Assembly (NCBI RefSeq): GCF_001562015.1
Contig: NZ_LASA01000051.1
Coordinates: 46,445-110,444 of the forward strand
Length of the DNA stretch: 64,000 nucleotides
Direction of reading: 5' to 3'
Source of the DNA: Endozoicomonas arenosclerae
GTDB taxonomy: Bacteria; Pseudomonadota; Gammaproteobacteria; Pseudomonadales; Endozoicomonadaceae
Shown here: positions 1 through 9,548 of the stretch, in pieces
How positions within the stretch are numbered: the stretch's first letter is position 1
How the letters are laid out: each line of letters opens with the position of its first letter
Translations under genes and position numbers: made by a program
The notes under the pieces: model-generated
What the model saw: the letters and a program-made list of their open reading frames with translations, nothing else
Told to the model about the DNA's origin: nothing
The model's database searches: none

Positions 1-86
1 CTTCTATTCATAGTCAAATAACTCGTCCTCAACCAGCTCCCCAGAATCCATTAAGAGCCAAAAGAAAATAAATCAAAAAGCTTCAA

Positions 87-1040
87 TCAACCGAACTTAA
101 CTGCCAACTGGTCAGTAGCAATAACCAGGGCATCCACAATGCCTGGCTCGGAAGAAGCATGACCTGCTTCCCGAATCACTTGCAGCTCGGCTTCAGTCCA
201 GTGATCAGCCAGCACCTGAGCATTATCCAGTGGACAAATCATATCGTAGCGACCATGAACAATAATGCCCGGAATCTGGTCGATGTATTTCATATCCCGA
301 ATGATCTGATTGGCTTCAACAAAGCTGTCATTCATAAAGTAGTGGGCTTCGATTCGGGAAATAGCCAGAGCGTTATGGGGCTCGCTGCAATACTCCTCAA
401 CATCAGGACAAGGTTTGAGAGTACTGATTCTCCCTTCCCAAAGCGCCCAGTGCTTGGCAGCACTCATCCGTGCCAGCTCATCATCTCCGGTCAGGCGCTG
501 ATAATAAGCCTTCAACATATTATCCCGCTCACTCTCCGGAATAATTTCTTCAAAATGCTTCCAGTGATCAGGGAAAACTCTCCCGGCACCACTCTCGCTG
601 TAGAGCCAGTCAAAGTCCTTCTGCCGGGACAAGAATATGCCCCTGAGCACCATGGCCATTACTCGCTTAGGGTGGGCCTGAGCATAAAGCAGTGAAAGCG
701 TTGAACCCCAGGAGCCGCCAAACAAAATCCAGCGCTCAATACCCAGATGCTCTCGAATCAGCTCCATATCAGCAATAAGATTCTGGGTCGTATTGCCTTC
801 CAGTTCAGCATGGGGAGCCGAACGACCACAGCCTCGCTGATCAAACAGGATAATCCGGTACTTCTCAGGATCAAAAAACCGGCGCGCCTTTTCTGAACAG
901 CCAGCTCCAGGCCCACCGTGAACAAACAGCACCGGAATCCCCTCAGGGCTTCCGCACTCCTCCACATAGACCTGATGAACAGCATCCACAGCCAGTTTAA
1001 AGACAGAGTATGGCTTGATAGCCGGGTAAAGCGTGCGCAT
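87..1040 (-). CDS. pip: Proline iminopeptidase
   Basis: Cytoplasmic alpha/beta-hydrolase of peptidase family S33, which removes N-terminal proline from peptides. The 317-residue protein begins MRTLYPAIKPY, the typical start of this family. It carries the oxyanion segment HGGPGAG, then DQRGCGRS, the nucleophile elbow GGSWGS (catalytic Ser) and a C-terminal REAGHAS that supplies the catalytic His. An in-frame GTG-type extension of seven residues exists upstream. The ATG at 1040 is preferred because AAGGAAGG lies just before it and the family begins there. It stands alone on the minus strand. Family assignment is firm; the substrate is known from the family only. Confidence 0.95.
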   Translation of the reverse strand: MRTLYPAIKPYSVFKLAVDAVHQVYVEECGSPEGIPVLFVHGGPGAGCSEKARRFFDPEKYRIILFDQRGCGRSAPHAELEGNTTQNLIADMELIREHLGIERWILFGGSWGSTLSLLYAQAHPKRVMAMVLRGIFLSRQKDFDWLYSESGAGRVFPDHWKHFEEIIPESERDNMLKAYYQRLTGDDELARMSAAKHWALWEGRISTLKPCPDVEEYCSEPHNALAISRIEAHYFMNDSFVEANQIIRDMKYIDQIPGIIVHGRYDMICPLDNAQVLADHWTEAELQVIREAGHASSEPGIVDALVIATDQLAVKFG

Positions 1041-1095
1041 GAACCTTCCTTCAGAAGTCACTGAATCAAGCGAAGTCAGTCAGCAGTACAAACCC

Positions 1096-1165
1096 AGGAG
1101 CCTGACCGAGAATAGCGTCCGAGCATAAAATTCAGAAAGAACGGTCTATTCTCGGTCAGGCTCCT
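1096..1165. repeat. Perfect 20-bp inverted repeat
   Basis: The arms 1096-1115 and 1146-1165 are exact reverse complements over 20 bases, with a 30-base loop. No T-run follows on either strand, so it is not a typical intrinsic terminator. The core GGAGCCTG-CC and the trailing GAATAG recur in the hairpin at 3089-3120, which suggests a dispersed palindromic element. Confidence 0.8.
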
Positions 1166-1250
1166 AGTTTGCTCCACCTCCATAACCCCCAACTCTCTAC
1201 ATTACTCTTAAAAACCATGGTTTTCCAAGAATTGTCACGGGTTTGAAAAA

Positions 1251-1292
1251 TAGGGGCTGTTGAGGTTTTGTTTTCGTGCTCAGCAGCCCCTA
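1251..1292 (-). terminator. Hairpin with minus-strand U-tract
   Basis: The arms 1251-1264 and 1279-1292 pair over 14 bases with one mismatch, with a 14-base loop. Read on the minus strand, the hairpin is followed by five T residues (1246-1250 on the plus strand are A). It has the form of an intrinsic terminator pointing toward pip, which is odd because no minus-strand gene lies directly upstream of it. It may block antisense transcription from the CAP gene region. Confidence 0.5.
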
Positions 1293-1386
1293 TGGGAACT
1301 TTTGCTTCCAAAATCTATCTGACTGCATATCTGATCAAGCCGCAAGGAGCTGGCTAGTAATACGAATTAATATTGGGCAGGACTCT

Positions 1387-3060
1387 ATGAAACAGTCATT
1401 ATTCCAGATCTCATATACATTACTGAAAAAAAGCCTGTTTCTTGCTCTGGCTTCAGTAAGCTTAATCAGCGCGGCTGCAACAGACTTCCAGCCTTATACA
1501 AGTCAGCTGGAGCTTCAGGAATACCTCTCCAGTCACAGCTATAAAACACCTGAAAGCTGTCCTCAAAATCGCTATCAGGGAAGTTGCTGGGCTCGCTCCA
1601 TCATGAAAATACTTCATCCGGAAGAGCTGAGCCAGATATACAATCAAGTAGCGAGATTTCTGCCACTCTCCAAAGATAAAACCATCAATAGTGCAGCCTT
1701 ACACCTCTACCTGGAGAGCCACTCTGCAGAAACACCGGAGGGCGCGACTCCAGGCGTACCTATCAATGATCTGAACCTGCAATTAGCCATTTTGCTAAAA
1801 AAGAGGATTATGACTGCAACCCCTCTTCCAAATGGACAGGTAGCCATTCAAACTTTCACAGGTTTTGCAGACGGAAGTTATGAAGTAGAAGAATATACTA
1901 TTTCCTTATCCTCTCAGCCTGAAGAGCTGCACAATGCATTATTGAGTGCCGATATCAGCCTTTTTCTGACACCTGGCATTAATGGTCAACCTGGGCATGT
2001 TTTACCTATTGTCTTCAACTTCGAAGTTAATCAGACACCGGAAGAAGCCCTTTTAAGAGCGTCTCTGGACAGAGCCCTTAATAGAATAGTGGACCGCCCA
2101 ACCCGACTCATTGATATATTTACTGCGATAAGTGGCGATATGCCTTCTTTCTTTTTCTCAGGCCAACGTTTCGGAGCCGGCAAAGGTGGGGAACTCACTC
2201 AACTGCAGAGAGAGAGGAAAAGGCGTGAAGAGGCAAAAGCGAAAGCCAATCTGGAAAAAGAAGCGAAACTAGCCAGAAACGAAGCTGCTGAAAAATACCG
2301 CGAGGGTGACACGGCTCGTTTCTGTAAGAACTGTGCAAAAGGGGCAGCCAAACTGGGCATTATCGGTGCTGCAGCTGCTGCAACCTATAAGAAGTGGGAA
2401 ACCGTTAAGGGCTATTTAAACAGGTTCTGGAATGAAATAATTGTTCCCCAAATGCCGTTGATCGCCCGAATGGATGGTATGGGTGTGAGAGGAAAAGCTG
2501 GAGATATCCCACCAGAATTAGCCAGCTATATGGATACCCTTCCCCAGAAAGGGCGTGAAGCCGGGAAATACATTTATTCCAAAGCGGATAACTACATTAG
2601 ATCGGTCTGGGCTGCCAAGAGTAAAAACCAACCCACCCAGGGTTTTGCCTATCAGATGCTAACGGCTGTCAATGCTATCCGTTCCAAACCGCAAGTCTGT
2701 GGTACAACCCCTATGTCTGCAGTAGGAAAATTGAGATGGAGTCATTCTCTGGAAGCAGCAGCCTTCAAACATTCAACTGATATGGCAAGCCGAGACTTTA
2801 TGGACCATACAGGCTCAGATGGGAGCCAGCCTGATCAACGAATTGAAGCACAAGGTTATCTATGGTCTTTTTACGGAGAAAACGTTGCAGCAGGTCAGTC
2901 TAGTGTCGACGAAGTGCTCAAAACCTGGATGAGCAGTGAAGGTCATTGTAAGAATATCATGAGCCCCAAGGTTATAGAGATGGGAGCCAGCTATGTTGAA
3001 GAAGCCTTCAGCGGGTACGGCATTTATTGGACTCAGGTTTTTGCTAAACCGAGATACTAA
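1387..3060 (+). CDS. Secreted CAP/SCP-domain protein with papain-like N-terminal module
   Basis: The 557-residue protein starts at the ATG at 1387, after AGGA and just before a signal peptide (KKSLFLALASVSLISAAA), so export is likely. Longer in-frame starts would hide the signal. Residues about 415-555 form a CAP/SCP (PR-1, Tpx) domain, with HSTDMASRDFMDHTG, GENVAAG and W-x-S-x-GHCKNIM, which carries the family's conserved His and Glu pattern. The N-terminal part has QGSCWARS around Cys67 and GHVLPIVF around His204, which recall the Cys and His blocks of papain-fold peptidases. A charged coiled-coil-like stretch (QRERKRREEAKAK) separates the modules. The CAP call is firm; the peptidase call is my inference. 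Confidence 0.85.
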   Translation: MKQSLFQISYTLLKKSLFLALASVSLISAAATDFQPYTSQLELQEYLSSHSYKTPESCPQNRYQGSCWARSIMKILHPEELSQIYNQVARFLPLSKDKTINSAALHLYLESHSAETPEGATPGVPINDLNLQLAILLKKRIMTATPLPNGQVAIQTFTGFADGSYEVEEYTISLSSQPEELHNALLSADISLFLTPGINGQPGHVLPIVFNFEVNQTPEEALLRASLDRALNRIVDRPTRLIDIFTAISGDMPSFFFSGQRFGAGKGGELTQLQRERKRREEAKAKANLEKEAKLARNEAAEKYREGDTARFCKNCAKGAAKLGIIGAAAAATYKKWETVKGYLNRFWNEIIVPQMPLIARMDGMGVRGKAGDIPPELASYMDTLPQKGREAGKYIYSKADNYIRSVWAAKSKNQPTQGFAYQMLTAVNAIRSKPQVCGTTPMSAVGKLRWSHSLEAAAFKHSTDMASRDFMDHTGSDGSQPDQRIEAQGYLWSFYGENVAAGQSSVDEVLKTWMSSEGHCKNIMSPKVIEMGASYVEEAFSGYGIYWTQVFAKPRY

Positions 3061-3088
3061 GAAAGCAGAACAATAAACTCGAAGATTT

Positions 3089-3115
3089 CTAACCGGGAGC
3101 CTGGCCCCCGGTTAG
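3089..3115. terminator. GC-rich hairpin between convergent genes
   Basis: CTAACCGGG at 3089-3097 pairs perfectly with CCCGGTTAG at 3107-3115 around a 9-base loop. It lies between the convergent CAP gene and typA. There is no U-tract, but the position suggests transcript end formation for one or both genes. It shares GGAGCCTG and GAATAG with the repeat at 1096. Confidence 0.5.
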
Positions 3116-3128
3116 AATAGCCACTCAG

Positions 3129-4943
3129 TTACTTACTGCGACCAGCACGCTTGCGATCATTCTCTTTCAGGAACTTCTTACGAATACGAATATGGTTAGG
3201 TGTCACTTCAACCAGTTCGTCGTCGTCAATGAATTCCAGAGCCTGTTCCAGGGAGTGCTTAACGTGTGGTGTCAACTGAATGTTCTCATCAGTACCAGAA
3301 GCACGTACGTTGGTCAGCTGCTTACCCTTAATAGGGTTAACCACCAGATCGTTATCACGGTTGTGAAGGCCGATAACCTGACCTTCATACACATCCACAT
3401 TAGGTGGCAGGAACAAACGACCACGCTCTTGCAAATTCCACAGGGAATAACCCAGAACCTTACCGTTGACCATTGAGATCAGAACACCATTCTGACGATG
3501 ACCTACTTCGCCACCTTTTACTTCACCGTAATGATCAAAGACATTGGTCAGAATACCACTGCCTGAAGTCATGGTCAGGAACTGTGAGCGGAAACCAATC
3601 AAGCCACGAGCAGGCATGATGAATTCCAGACGTACACGGCCTTTGCCATCAGGCACCATGTTAGTCAGCTCAGCTTTACGTAGCCCCATCTCTTCCATCA
3701 GAGAGCCCTGATGCTGCTCTTCAACGTCAACCACTACCTGTTCGAAAGGCTCTTGCATGACACCATCAATTTCACGCACAACCACTTCAGGACGGGACAC
3801 ACCCATCTCGAAGCCCTCACGACGCATGGTTTCAATCAGAACAGACAGGTGAAGCTCACCACGACCAGACACCTTGAATTTGTCCGCATCACTACCCTGT
3901 TCCACACGCAGGGCCACATTGTGCAGCAATTCACGCTCCAGACGATCCTTGATATTACGAGAGGTAACGTACTTGCCGTCCTGACCTGCGAAAGGAGAGT
4001 CATTCACCTGGAAGGTCATGCTGACTGTTGGCTCATCAACGGTCAGAGGTGTCAAAGCTTCTACATTACTTGGATCACACAGGGTGTCAGAAATGTTCAG
4101 CTTGTCGATGCCTGTTACACAGACAATATCGCCAGCACGGGCTTCTTCAACATCGACTCGCTCCAGCCCCAGATGCCCCATAACCTTGAGGATCTTGGCA
4201 TTGCGCTCGTTACCGTCAGCACCAATCAGACGGATCGGAGTAGAAGGCTTCAGCTTACCACGGGAAATACGACCAATACCGATAACACCCAGGAAGCTGT
4301 TGTAGTCCAGAGCCGAAATCTGCATTTGGAAAGGCGCATCTACGTCAACTTTCGGAGACGGTACGTTGTTAACGATCATTTCGAATAACGGATTCATATC
4401 TTCCGCCATGTTCTCAGGATCGTCACCGGCAATACCGTTCAGTGCAGAAGCGTAAATAACCGGGAAGTCCAGCTGCTCTTCAGTAGCACCCAGACGATCA
4501 AACAGATCAAAAACTTCGTCCATTACCCAGTCAGGACGAGCACCAGGACGGTCAACCTTGTTGATAACAACAATCGGGCGCAGGCCCTGCTCAAAAGCTT
4601 TCTGGGTTACAAAACGGGTCTGAGGCATAGGACCGTCAACCGCATCCACCAGCAACAGAACCGAATCCACCATGGACATAACACGCTCTACTTCACCACC
4701 GAAGTCGGCGTGCCCCGGAGTATCCACAATATTAATGTGGTAGTCCTGCCAGTTGATCGCGGTGTTTTTGGCCAGGATAGTAATACCCCGTTCCTTTTCC
4801 TGATCATTGGAATCCATGATGCGTTCTGCACCCTGATCCTTACGACCCAGAGTTCCGGACTGCTGCAGCAGTTTGTCAACCAGGGTCGTTTTTCCGTGGT
4901 CAACGTGTGCAATAATCGCGATGTTGCGTAACTTTTCTATCAC
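3129..4943 (-). CDS. typA: Ribosome-associated translational GTPase TypA/BipA
   Basis: A 604-residue translation-factor GTPase of the EF-G-like family, which acts on the ribosome in assembly and stress or cold adaptation. The N-terminal G domain shows AHVDHGKTT (G1), RGITI (G2), [12 protein letters not shown] (G3) and NKVD (G4). Domain II, a domain V-like segment with GRGELHLS, and the BipA C-terminal domain follow. Length is typical. The start is a GTG (gtg-ata-gaa) preceded by AGAGAGAAAGA. The gene lies 45 bases downstream of the LPS-kinase-like gene on the same strand. Its long antisense frames are shadows. Confidence 0.97.
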   Translation of the reverse strand: MIEKLRNIAIIAHVDHGKTTLVDKLLQQSGTLGRKDQGAERIMDSNDQEKERGITILAKNTAINWQDYHINIVDTPGHADFGGEVERVMSMVDSVLLLVDAVDGPMPQTRFVTQKAFEQGLRPIVVINKVDRPGARPDWVMDEVFDLFDRLGATEEQLDFPVIYASALNGIAGDDPENMAEDMNPLFEMIVNNVPSPKVDVDAPFQMQISALDYNSFLGVIGIGRISRGKLKPSTPIRLIGADGNERNAKILKVMGHLGLERVDVEEARAGDIVCVTGIDKLNISDTLCDPSNVEALTPLTVDEPTVSMTFQVNDSPFAGQDGKYVTSRNIKDRLERELLHNVALRVEQGSDADKFKVSGRGELHLSVLIETMRREGFEMGVSRPEVVVREIDGVMQEPFEQVVVDVEEQHQGSLMEEMGLRKAELTNMVPDGKGRVRLEFIMPARGLIGFRSQFLTMTSGSGILTNVFDHYGEVKGGEVGHRQNGVLISMVNGKVLGYSLWNLQERGRLFLPPNVDVYEGQVIGLHNRDNDLVVNPIKGKQLTNVRASGTDENIQLTPHVKHSLEQALEFIDDDELVEVTPNHIRIRKKFLKENDRKRAGRSK

Positions 4944-4988
4944 TGTCTTTCTCTCTTGAAATCTTTTTGAGGCTGCCTGAACAGCCTC

Positions 4989-5681
4989 TCAGGAGCGGTG
5001 CATCACAGCCGCGACCTTGTCCACTGCTACATCAGCCAGCTTGGCGTAGGTGGCACAAAACGTCTGATCCTTAATCAGATACCGGACATCCCGCTCGTAA
5101 CGAGCCAGATGATGTAAATTTCTGAGCCTCAGCTCTTCTTTCAAAGGCCTTTGGCTAAAGCGCATATCGGCAATATCGATCAGCCCGAGAGTGCCATCTG
5201 GCAACTTGAGGATATTCCCCATATGAAGGGAGCGAAAATAAACGCCCCTTTCATGCAAGTCAGCTATATACTCTGCCACCTGCTCTGCCAAAGACCGGGT
5301 TTCCTCTTCATCCAGAACAGGAAAAACCTGTCTTAGAGTCTGACCAGGCAAAGGTCGATAATGCACAGCCGTATTCTTGTACCTTTCCAGACGATAACAG
5401 CCAATGATGTCAACAGTTTGAACGCCTCTTGCGATCAGCTCAGAAGCATTTCTGGCAAACCTTACTGAGTAAGGCCTCAGCCAGGCGGAGCTGATGGTGC
5501 TTTTAACCCGAAAGAGCTTTAGAAAAGTCTCATCCTTCAGCTTGAGGACCTTATAGCCAAAATGGTCCTTCTCAATCACCTCAGCACCTTCGGTCAGGGT
5601 TTGATAGGCCTCTGAAGATAACCGCTGCATACCACTCATCTGTGTTGAATACTCACTGTTACCGGGAAAAAATCTCGGCAT
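4989..5681 (-). CDS. LPS kinase-like protein (WaaP/InaA/Kdo-kinase family)
   Basis: A 230-residue protein-kinase-fold protein, probably cytoplasmic, of the family that phosphorylates LPS inner-core sugars. The catalytic-loop equivalent is SLHMGNIL, and LIDIADMRF is the metal-binding DFG-like segment. YKVLKLKDETFLKLFR holds the likely ATP-binding lysines. The ATG at 5681 (MPRFFPG) follows CAGGTGATA; a GTG two codons upstream is less likely. It is divergent from msbA and hldE, an arrangement I recall from Pseudomonas (PA4998 next to msbA), which supports a role in the LPS core. The exact acceptor sugar cannot be read from the sequence. Confidence 0.8.
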   Translation of the reverse strand: MPRFFPGNSEYSTQMSGMQRLSSEAYQTLTEGAEVIEKDHFGYKVLKLKDETFLKLFRVKSTISSAWLRPYSVRFARNASELIARGVQTVDIIGCYRLERYKNTAVHYRPLPGQTLRQVFPVLDEEETRSLAEQVAEYIADLHERGVYFRSLHMGNILKLPDGTLGLIDIADMRFSQRPLKEELRLRNLHHLARYERDVRYLIKDQTFCATYAKLADVAVDKVAAVMHRS

Positions 5682-6028
5682 TATCACCTGCCGGAAGCCA
5701 AAATTCAGCTCAAAGGCACCATGAAAGTGGGTACAAAATCAGAACAAGCTGAACTTTCATAGTAAAAAATGGCGGCCAATCATACCTTAGCCCGGAAAAT
5801 TCATAAAGCCGCTTTGATCCGTATCAAGAACAATAGAACTAATGAACTGCCCGATTTGTAATGGGTAAGGCAAGTAAATTTCCGGGCAATACCGAGCAGA
5901 AAGTGCCCATAAAGCTATGCTAAAATCGCTTTTTGCAGGAAAAACCATGGTTTTCAGGTCAGTATCCATTGAGCCTGCAGCCAGATTCCTCCAGAATAGC
6001 CTCTCATTTTTAACCGATTACAACGGCC
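5682..6028. other. Divergent intergenic region upstream of msbA
   Basis: No gene is visible in this roughly 350-base stretch. It contains a 9-base inverted repeat, GCCCGGAAA at 5790-5798 and TTTCCGGGC at 5879-5887, with an 80-base spacer, and an extended -10 candidate listed at 5918-5926. Promoters for both msbA and the kinase gene must lie here. Confidence 0.5.
5918..5926 (+). promoter_or_regulatory. Candidate extended -10 promoter for msbA
   Basis: TGC followed directly by TAAAAT forms an extended -10 element about 100 bases before the msbA start. No good -35 lies at the usual spacing, which extended -10 promoters can tolerate. Inferred from the sequence alone. Confidence 0.35.
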
Positions 6029-7870
6029 ATGTCAGAACAAGCCAAGGCCGGAAGTCTGCAGATTTACCTGCGCCTTCTGAGCTATGTAAAGCCCTACTCG
6101 GGCTTTTTTGCCCTTAGCCTGCTGGGCTATGTCATGTTTGCTCTCAGTCAACCTGCTTTCGCCCGTTTGCTGGAATATTTTGTGGAAGCCCTGGAAGGCA
6201 GCTTTGCCACCATCAATAAGGACCTTGGGTGGGCTCTCCCAGCTTCTATCATGACCTCTGTGGCCCTGGTCCCACTGGTTATGCTGTCTATTGCCATATT
6301 CAGAGGCATAGGTTCGTTTCTGGGTAACTATTATCTGGCCAAGGTTTCGCTGTCAGTGGTTCATGACCTTCGCTGCCTGATGTTTAATCAGATGATCAAG
6401 CTGCCTAACAACTACTTTGACAACAACAATTCAGGCCACCTGATTGCCAGAATCACCTATAACGTTGGAATGGTGACAACTGCAGCCACTGATGCTGTAA
6501 AAGTAGTCGTTCGTGAAGGTCTCACTGTAGTATTCCTGTTTGGCTACCTGATTTTAACCAACTGGAAACTCACACTGGTCTTTATCGCTGTAGCGCCACT
6601 CATCGCTCTTGTAGTCAGCACCGCCAGTAAGCGATTCCGCAAGTTAAGCACCAAAATTCAAACCTCCATGGGCGATTTGACTCATGTCAGCTCCGAATCT
6701 ATCAATGGTTACCGGGTAGTCCGTGGATTTGGTGGCGAGAGCTATGAAACCAACCGTTTCTTCACAGCCAGTGACCGCAACACCCGACAGGGGCTGAAAA
6801 TGGTCAAGGCATCTGCCGTTCATACCCCTACTCTGCAGTTTCTGGTCAACAGTGCTCTGGCAGTGCTGTTCTTCCTGGTTCTTTGGCTCAAAGGCGATGC
6901 GACCACCGCCTCTCTGGTCAGCTTTGTTACAGCGGCTGCCCTGTTACCTAAACCTATTCGTCAGCTCAGTGAAGTGAACGCCAATATCCAGAAAGGTATT
7001 GCTGCTGCAGAAAGCATTTTTGAAATGGCTGACCAACCTTCTGAACCTGATAATGGCACCTTTGAGAAGGAAGTAGTGAAAGGCAAACTGGAGTTTCGTA
7101 ATCTGGTGTTCCAATATCAGAATGCTGAAAAGCCAGCCCTGAACAATATTAATTTCACGGTCAATCCGGGTGAAACCATTGCCCTGGTCGGGCGCTCCGG
7201 CTCCGGTAAAACCACACTGGCCAACCTGGTTCCCCGCTTTTACACCCATGAGCAGGGGCAAATTCTACTGGATGACACCCCTATTGACGAATATGGCCTG
7301 GAGAACCTCCGCAGCCATATCGCTTTGGTGGATCAGAATGTCACTCTGTTTAACGACACAGTTGCCCGCAATATTGCTTACGGTGATCTCCGCGATAAGG
7401 ATGACTCTGATATACACCTGGCAGCCGAAGCAGCTCATGCCAATGAATTTATCAAAAATATGGCTCAGGGCATGGACACTCTGGTCGGGGAAGATGGCGT
7501 GCTGCTCTCGGGTGGTCAGCGTCAACGCCTGGCTATAGCAAGAGCGATCCTCAAGGACGCTCCTATTCTGATTCTCGACGAAGCCACTTCAGCACTGGAT
7601 ACCGAATCCGAGCGGCATATACAGGCGGCACTGGATGAAGTCATGAAAAACAGGACAACTCTGGTCATTGCCCACCGTCTCTCCACTATCGAGAACGCTG
7701 ATCGCATCATTGTGATGGATAAAGGTGAGATAGTTGAGAGCGGTACCCATGCTGAGCTGCTGGCCAAAGAAGGCCATTACGCCAAACTGCACCAGATGCA
7801 GTTCCAGGAAGAGCAGGAAGAAGCCATTGAGGTGACACCTCTCAACTCTTCTCAGCCAGCAAAAAGCTGA
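6029..7870 (+). CDS. msbA: Lipid A export ATP-binding/permease MsbA
   Basis: Inner-membrane ABC exporter half-transporter that flips lipid A-core from the inner to the outer leaflet. At 613 residues it has the normal fusion layout: about six membrane helices in residues 20-320, then the ATPase domain. Walker A is GRSGSGKTT, the signature LSGGQRQR, Walker B ILILDEAT, and the switch His is in AHRLS. The first methionine (MSEQAKAG) fits the family. hldE follows after 123 bases that hold two hairpins. Its place beside an LPS kinase and hldE supports lipid A transport rather than drug export. Confidence 0.96.
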   Translation: MSEQAKAGSLQIYLRLLSYVKPYSGFFALSLLGYVMFALSQPAFARLLEYFVEALEGSFATINKDLGWALPASIMTSVALVPLVMLSIAIFRGIGSFLGNYYLAKVSLSVVHDLRCLMFNQMIKLPNNYFDNNNSGHLIARITYNVGMVTTAATDAVKVVVREGLTVVFLFGYLILTNWKLTLVFIAVAPLIALVVSTASKRFRKLSTKIQTSMGDLTHVSSESINGYRVVRGFGGESYETNRFFTASDRNTRQGLKMVKASAVHTPTLQFLVNSALAVLFFLVLWLKGDATTASLVSFVTAAALLPKPIRQLSEVNANIQKGIAAAESIFEMADQPSEPDNGTFEKEVVKGKLEFRNLVFQYQNAEKPALNNINFTVNPGETIALVGRSGSGKTTLANLVPRFYTHEQGQILLDDTPIDEYGLENLRSHIALVDQNVTLFNDTVARNIAYGDLRDKDDSDIHLAAEAAHANEFIKNMAQGMDTLVGEDGVLLSGGQRQRLAIARAILKDAPILILDEATSALDTESERHIQAALDEVMKNRTTLVIAHRLSTIENADRIIVMDKGEIVESGTHAELLAKEGHYAKLHQMQFQEEQEEAIEVTPLNSSQPAKS

Positions 7871-7892
7871 ACTCTTTGTACAAGCTGAGGTC

Positions 7893-7966
7893 TTACCATG
7901 ATTACCCCTCAGAACGTTTTCATGGTAAACCTATCGGGAGTCCTGCCATAGCGCTTGCCAGGACTC
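7893..7966 (+). other. Two tandem hairpins between msbA and hldE
   Basis: TTACCATGA at 7893-7901 pairs exactly with TCATGGTAA at 7920-7928. GAGTCCTG at 7938-7945 pairs with CAGGACTC at 7959-7966. Neither is followed by a clear U-run. They could act in mRNA processing, partial termination or differential stability between the two genes; function is inferred. Confidence 0.5.
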
Positions 7967-7993
7967 TTAAGATACCCAAGTGGAAAAGACTGA

Positions 7994-9439
7994 ATGAAAC
8001 TGACTCTGCCACGATTTGATCAAGCCAGGGTTCTGGTCATCGGCGATGTCATGCTGGATCGCTACTGGCATGGCGGCACCTCCAGAATATCTCCCGAAGC
8101 CCCTGTCCCTGTCGTTCGCGTCAATCAGGTTGAAGACCGCCCCGGCGGAGCGGGCAACGTAGCCCTGAATATTGCCTCCCTGGGCGCACCGGCCTGGCTG
8201 ATTGCCGCTACCGGCAATGATGAAGCCGCTGATTCCCTGCAGACTCGTCTGGAAGCAGCCGGGGTTTACTGTGACTTTGCCCGACTGGATAACGTCCCTA
8301 CCATTACCAAACTCAGGGTCATCAGCCAGCATCAACAACTGATCCGGCTGGATCATGAGGAAGCATTCTCAGGGCTGAGTAATGATATTCTGGAAGAAAA
8401 AGCGGCCAGCCTGCTCGAAAACATTGGCGCCGTTATTCTTTCTGATTACAACAAAGGCACGCTGCAAAACCATCAACAGCTGATCAAACTGGCTCGCACC
8501 CAGGGTATTCCAGTTCTGGTGGACCCTAAAGGCACTGATTTTGAGCGCTATCGCGGTGCCACCGTCATTACTCCAAACCTTCATGAGTTTGAAACCGTTG
8601 TAGGGCCCTGCCAGGACGAACAGGAACTGGTGGATAAAGGCCACAAGCTCCTTGAAGAGCTGGAACTTGAAGCGCTTTTGATCACCCGGAGCGAGCATGG
8701 CATGACCCTGATTCGCAAGGGTGAACAGGAAGTTCACCTGCCTGCCAGAGCTCGCGAAGTATTTGATGTCACCGGCGCCGGAGACACTGTGATTTCCACC
8801 CTGGCCACTGCGCTTGCAGCAGGTGCTGAACTGCCCAAAGCTGCAGCATTGGCCAATATAGCTGCCGGTATTGTGGTGGCCAAACTGGGTACAGCGACTG
8901 TCAGCATGCCTGAGCTACGTCGTGAGGTGAATCGAGAGCTGGGTGCAGAGCGTGGTGTAGTGACTCCTGACCAGCTTAAGATTGCTCTTGAAGATGCCCG
9001 AGCCCACGGTGAGAAAATTGTCTTTACCAACGGCTGCTTTGACATCATCCATGCTGGCCATGTGGGCTACCTTGAACAGGCTCGTCAACAAGGTGACCGA
9101 CTTGTACTGGCTATAAATAGCGATGCCTCAGTGAAAAGACTGAAAGGCGAAGGTCGCCCGATCAACTCTGAAGATCGTCGCATGGCCGTTCTGGCAGGCC
9201 TTGAAGCCGTAGACTGGGTCGTTTGCTTTGAAGAAGACACTCCCGAAGAGCTGTTAAGAATGGTTAAACCGGATATGCTCGTAAAAGGCGGCGACTACAC
9301 CATTGATGAAGTGGTGGGAGCCCCCATAGTTTACGAATACGGTGGTGAAGTTAAGGTTCTGGCTTTCCTCGATAACTGCTCAACAACCGCCATTGTTGAG
9401 AAAATCCGTAAGGATCAGACTTCCGAAGAAACAGCCTGA
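7994..9439 (+). CDS. hldE: Bifunctional D-glycero-beta-D-manno-heptose-7-phosphate kinase / 1-phosphate adenylyltransferase
   Basis: Cytoplasmic enzyme of ADP-heptose synthesis for the LPS inner core. The first domain (residues 1 to about 318) is a ribokinase-type kinase with [11 protein letters not shown] for substrate binding and DVTGAGDTV with the catalytic Asp. The second domain (from about 340) is a nucleotidyltransferase with [16 protein letters not shown], which holds the HxGH motif, then [11 protein letters not shown]. The 481-residue length matches the fused family form. It probably shares transcripts with msbA. Confidence 0.97.
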   Translation: MKLTLPRFDQARVLVIGDVMLDRYWHGGTSRISPEAPVPVVRVNQVEDRPGGAGNVALNIASLGAPAWLIAATGNDEAADSLQTRLEAAGVYCDFARLDNVPTITKLRVISQHQQLIRLDHEEAFSGLSNDILEEKAASLLENIGAVILSDYNKGTLQNHQQLIKLARTQGIPVLVDPKGTDFERYRGATVITPNLHEFETVVGPCQDEQELVDKGHKLLEELELEALLITRSEHGMTLIRKGEQEVHLPARAREVFDVTGAGDTVISTLATALAAGAELPKAAALANIAAGIVVAKLGTATVSMPELRREVNRELGAERGVVTPDQLKIALEDARAHGEKIVFTNGCFDIIHAGHVGYLEQARQQGDRLVLAINSDASVKRLKGEGRPINSEDRRMAVLAGLEAVDWVVCFEEDTPEELLRMVKPDMLVKGGDYTIDEVVGAPIVYEYGGEVKVLAFLDNCSTTAIVEKIRKDQTSEETA

Positions 9440-9449
9440 GCCACCCTTC

Positions 9450-9481
9450 AGCAGGAGAAAGTGATTTACTTTTCTCCTGCT
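9450..9481 (+). terminator. Hairpin downstream of hldE
   Basis: AGCAGGAGAAA at 9450-9460 pairs exactly with TTTCTCCTGCT at 9471-9481 around a 10-base loop, 11 bases after the hldE stop. The tail is pyrimidine-rich (CTCTTCCC) but lacks a true U-tract. Confidence 0.5.
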
Positions 9482-9548
9482 CTCTTCCCAAGCCAAGCCC
9501 CTCCTTTTATCCTGCTAACTTCTCTAACACCCTTTACAGGAGTTCAGC

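Larger units (their letters stand above)
1041..1386. other. Intergenic region with two large inverted repeats
   Basis: No gene is visible between the divergent pip and CAP-domain genes. The stretch holds two strong inverted repeats, listed separately at 1096-1165 and 1251-1292. The rest shows no clear promoter that I can defend. Confidence 0.6.

Noticed and set aside
159..695. A 178-codon plus-strand frame inside the pip gene
   Set aside because: The minus-strand proline iminopeptidase has all its motifs. The other frame shows no family match.
3711..4388. A 225-codon plus-strand frame inside typA
   Set aside because: It is the antisense shadow of a conserved GTPase gene and has no domain.
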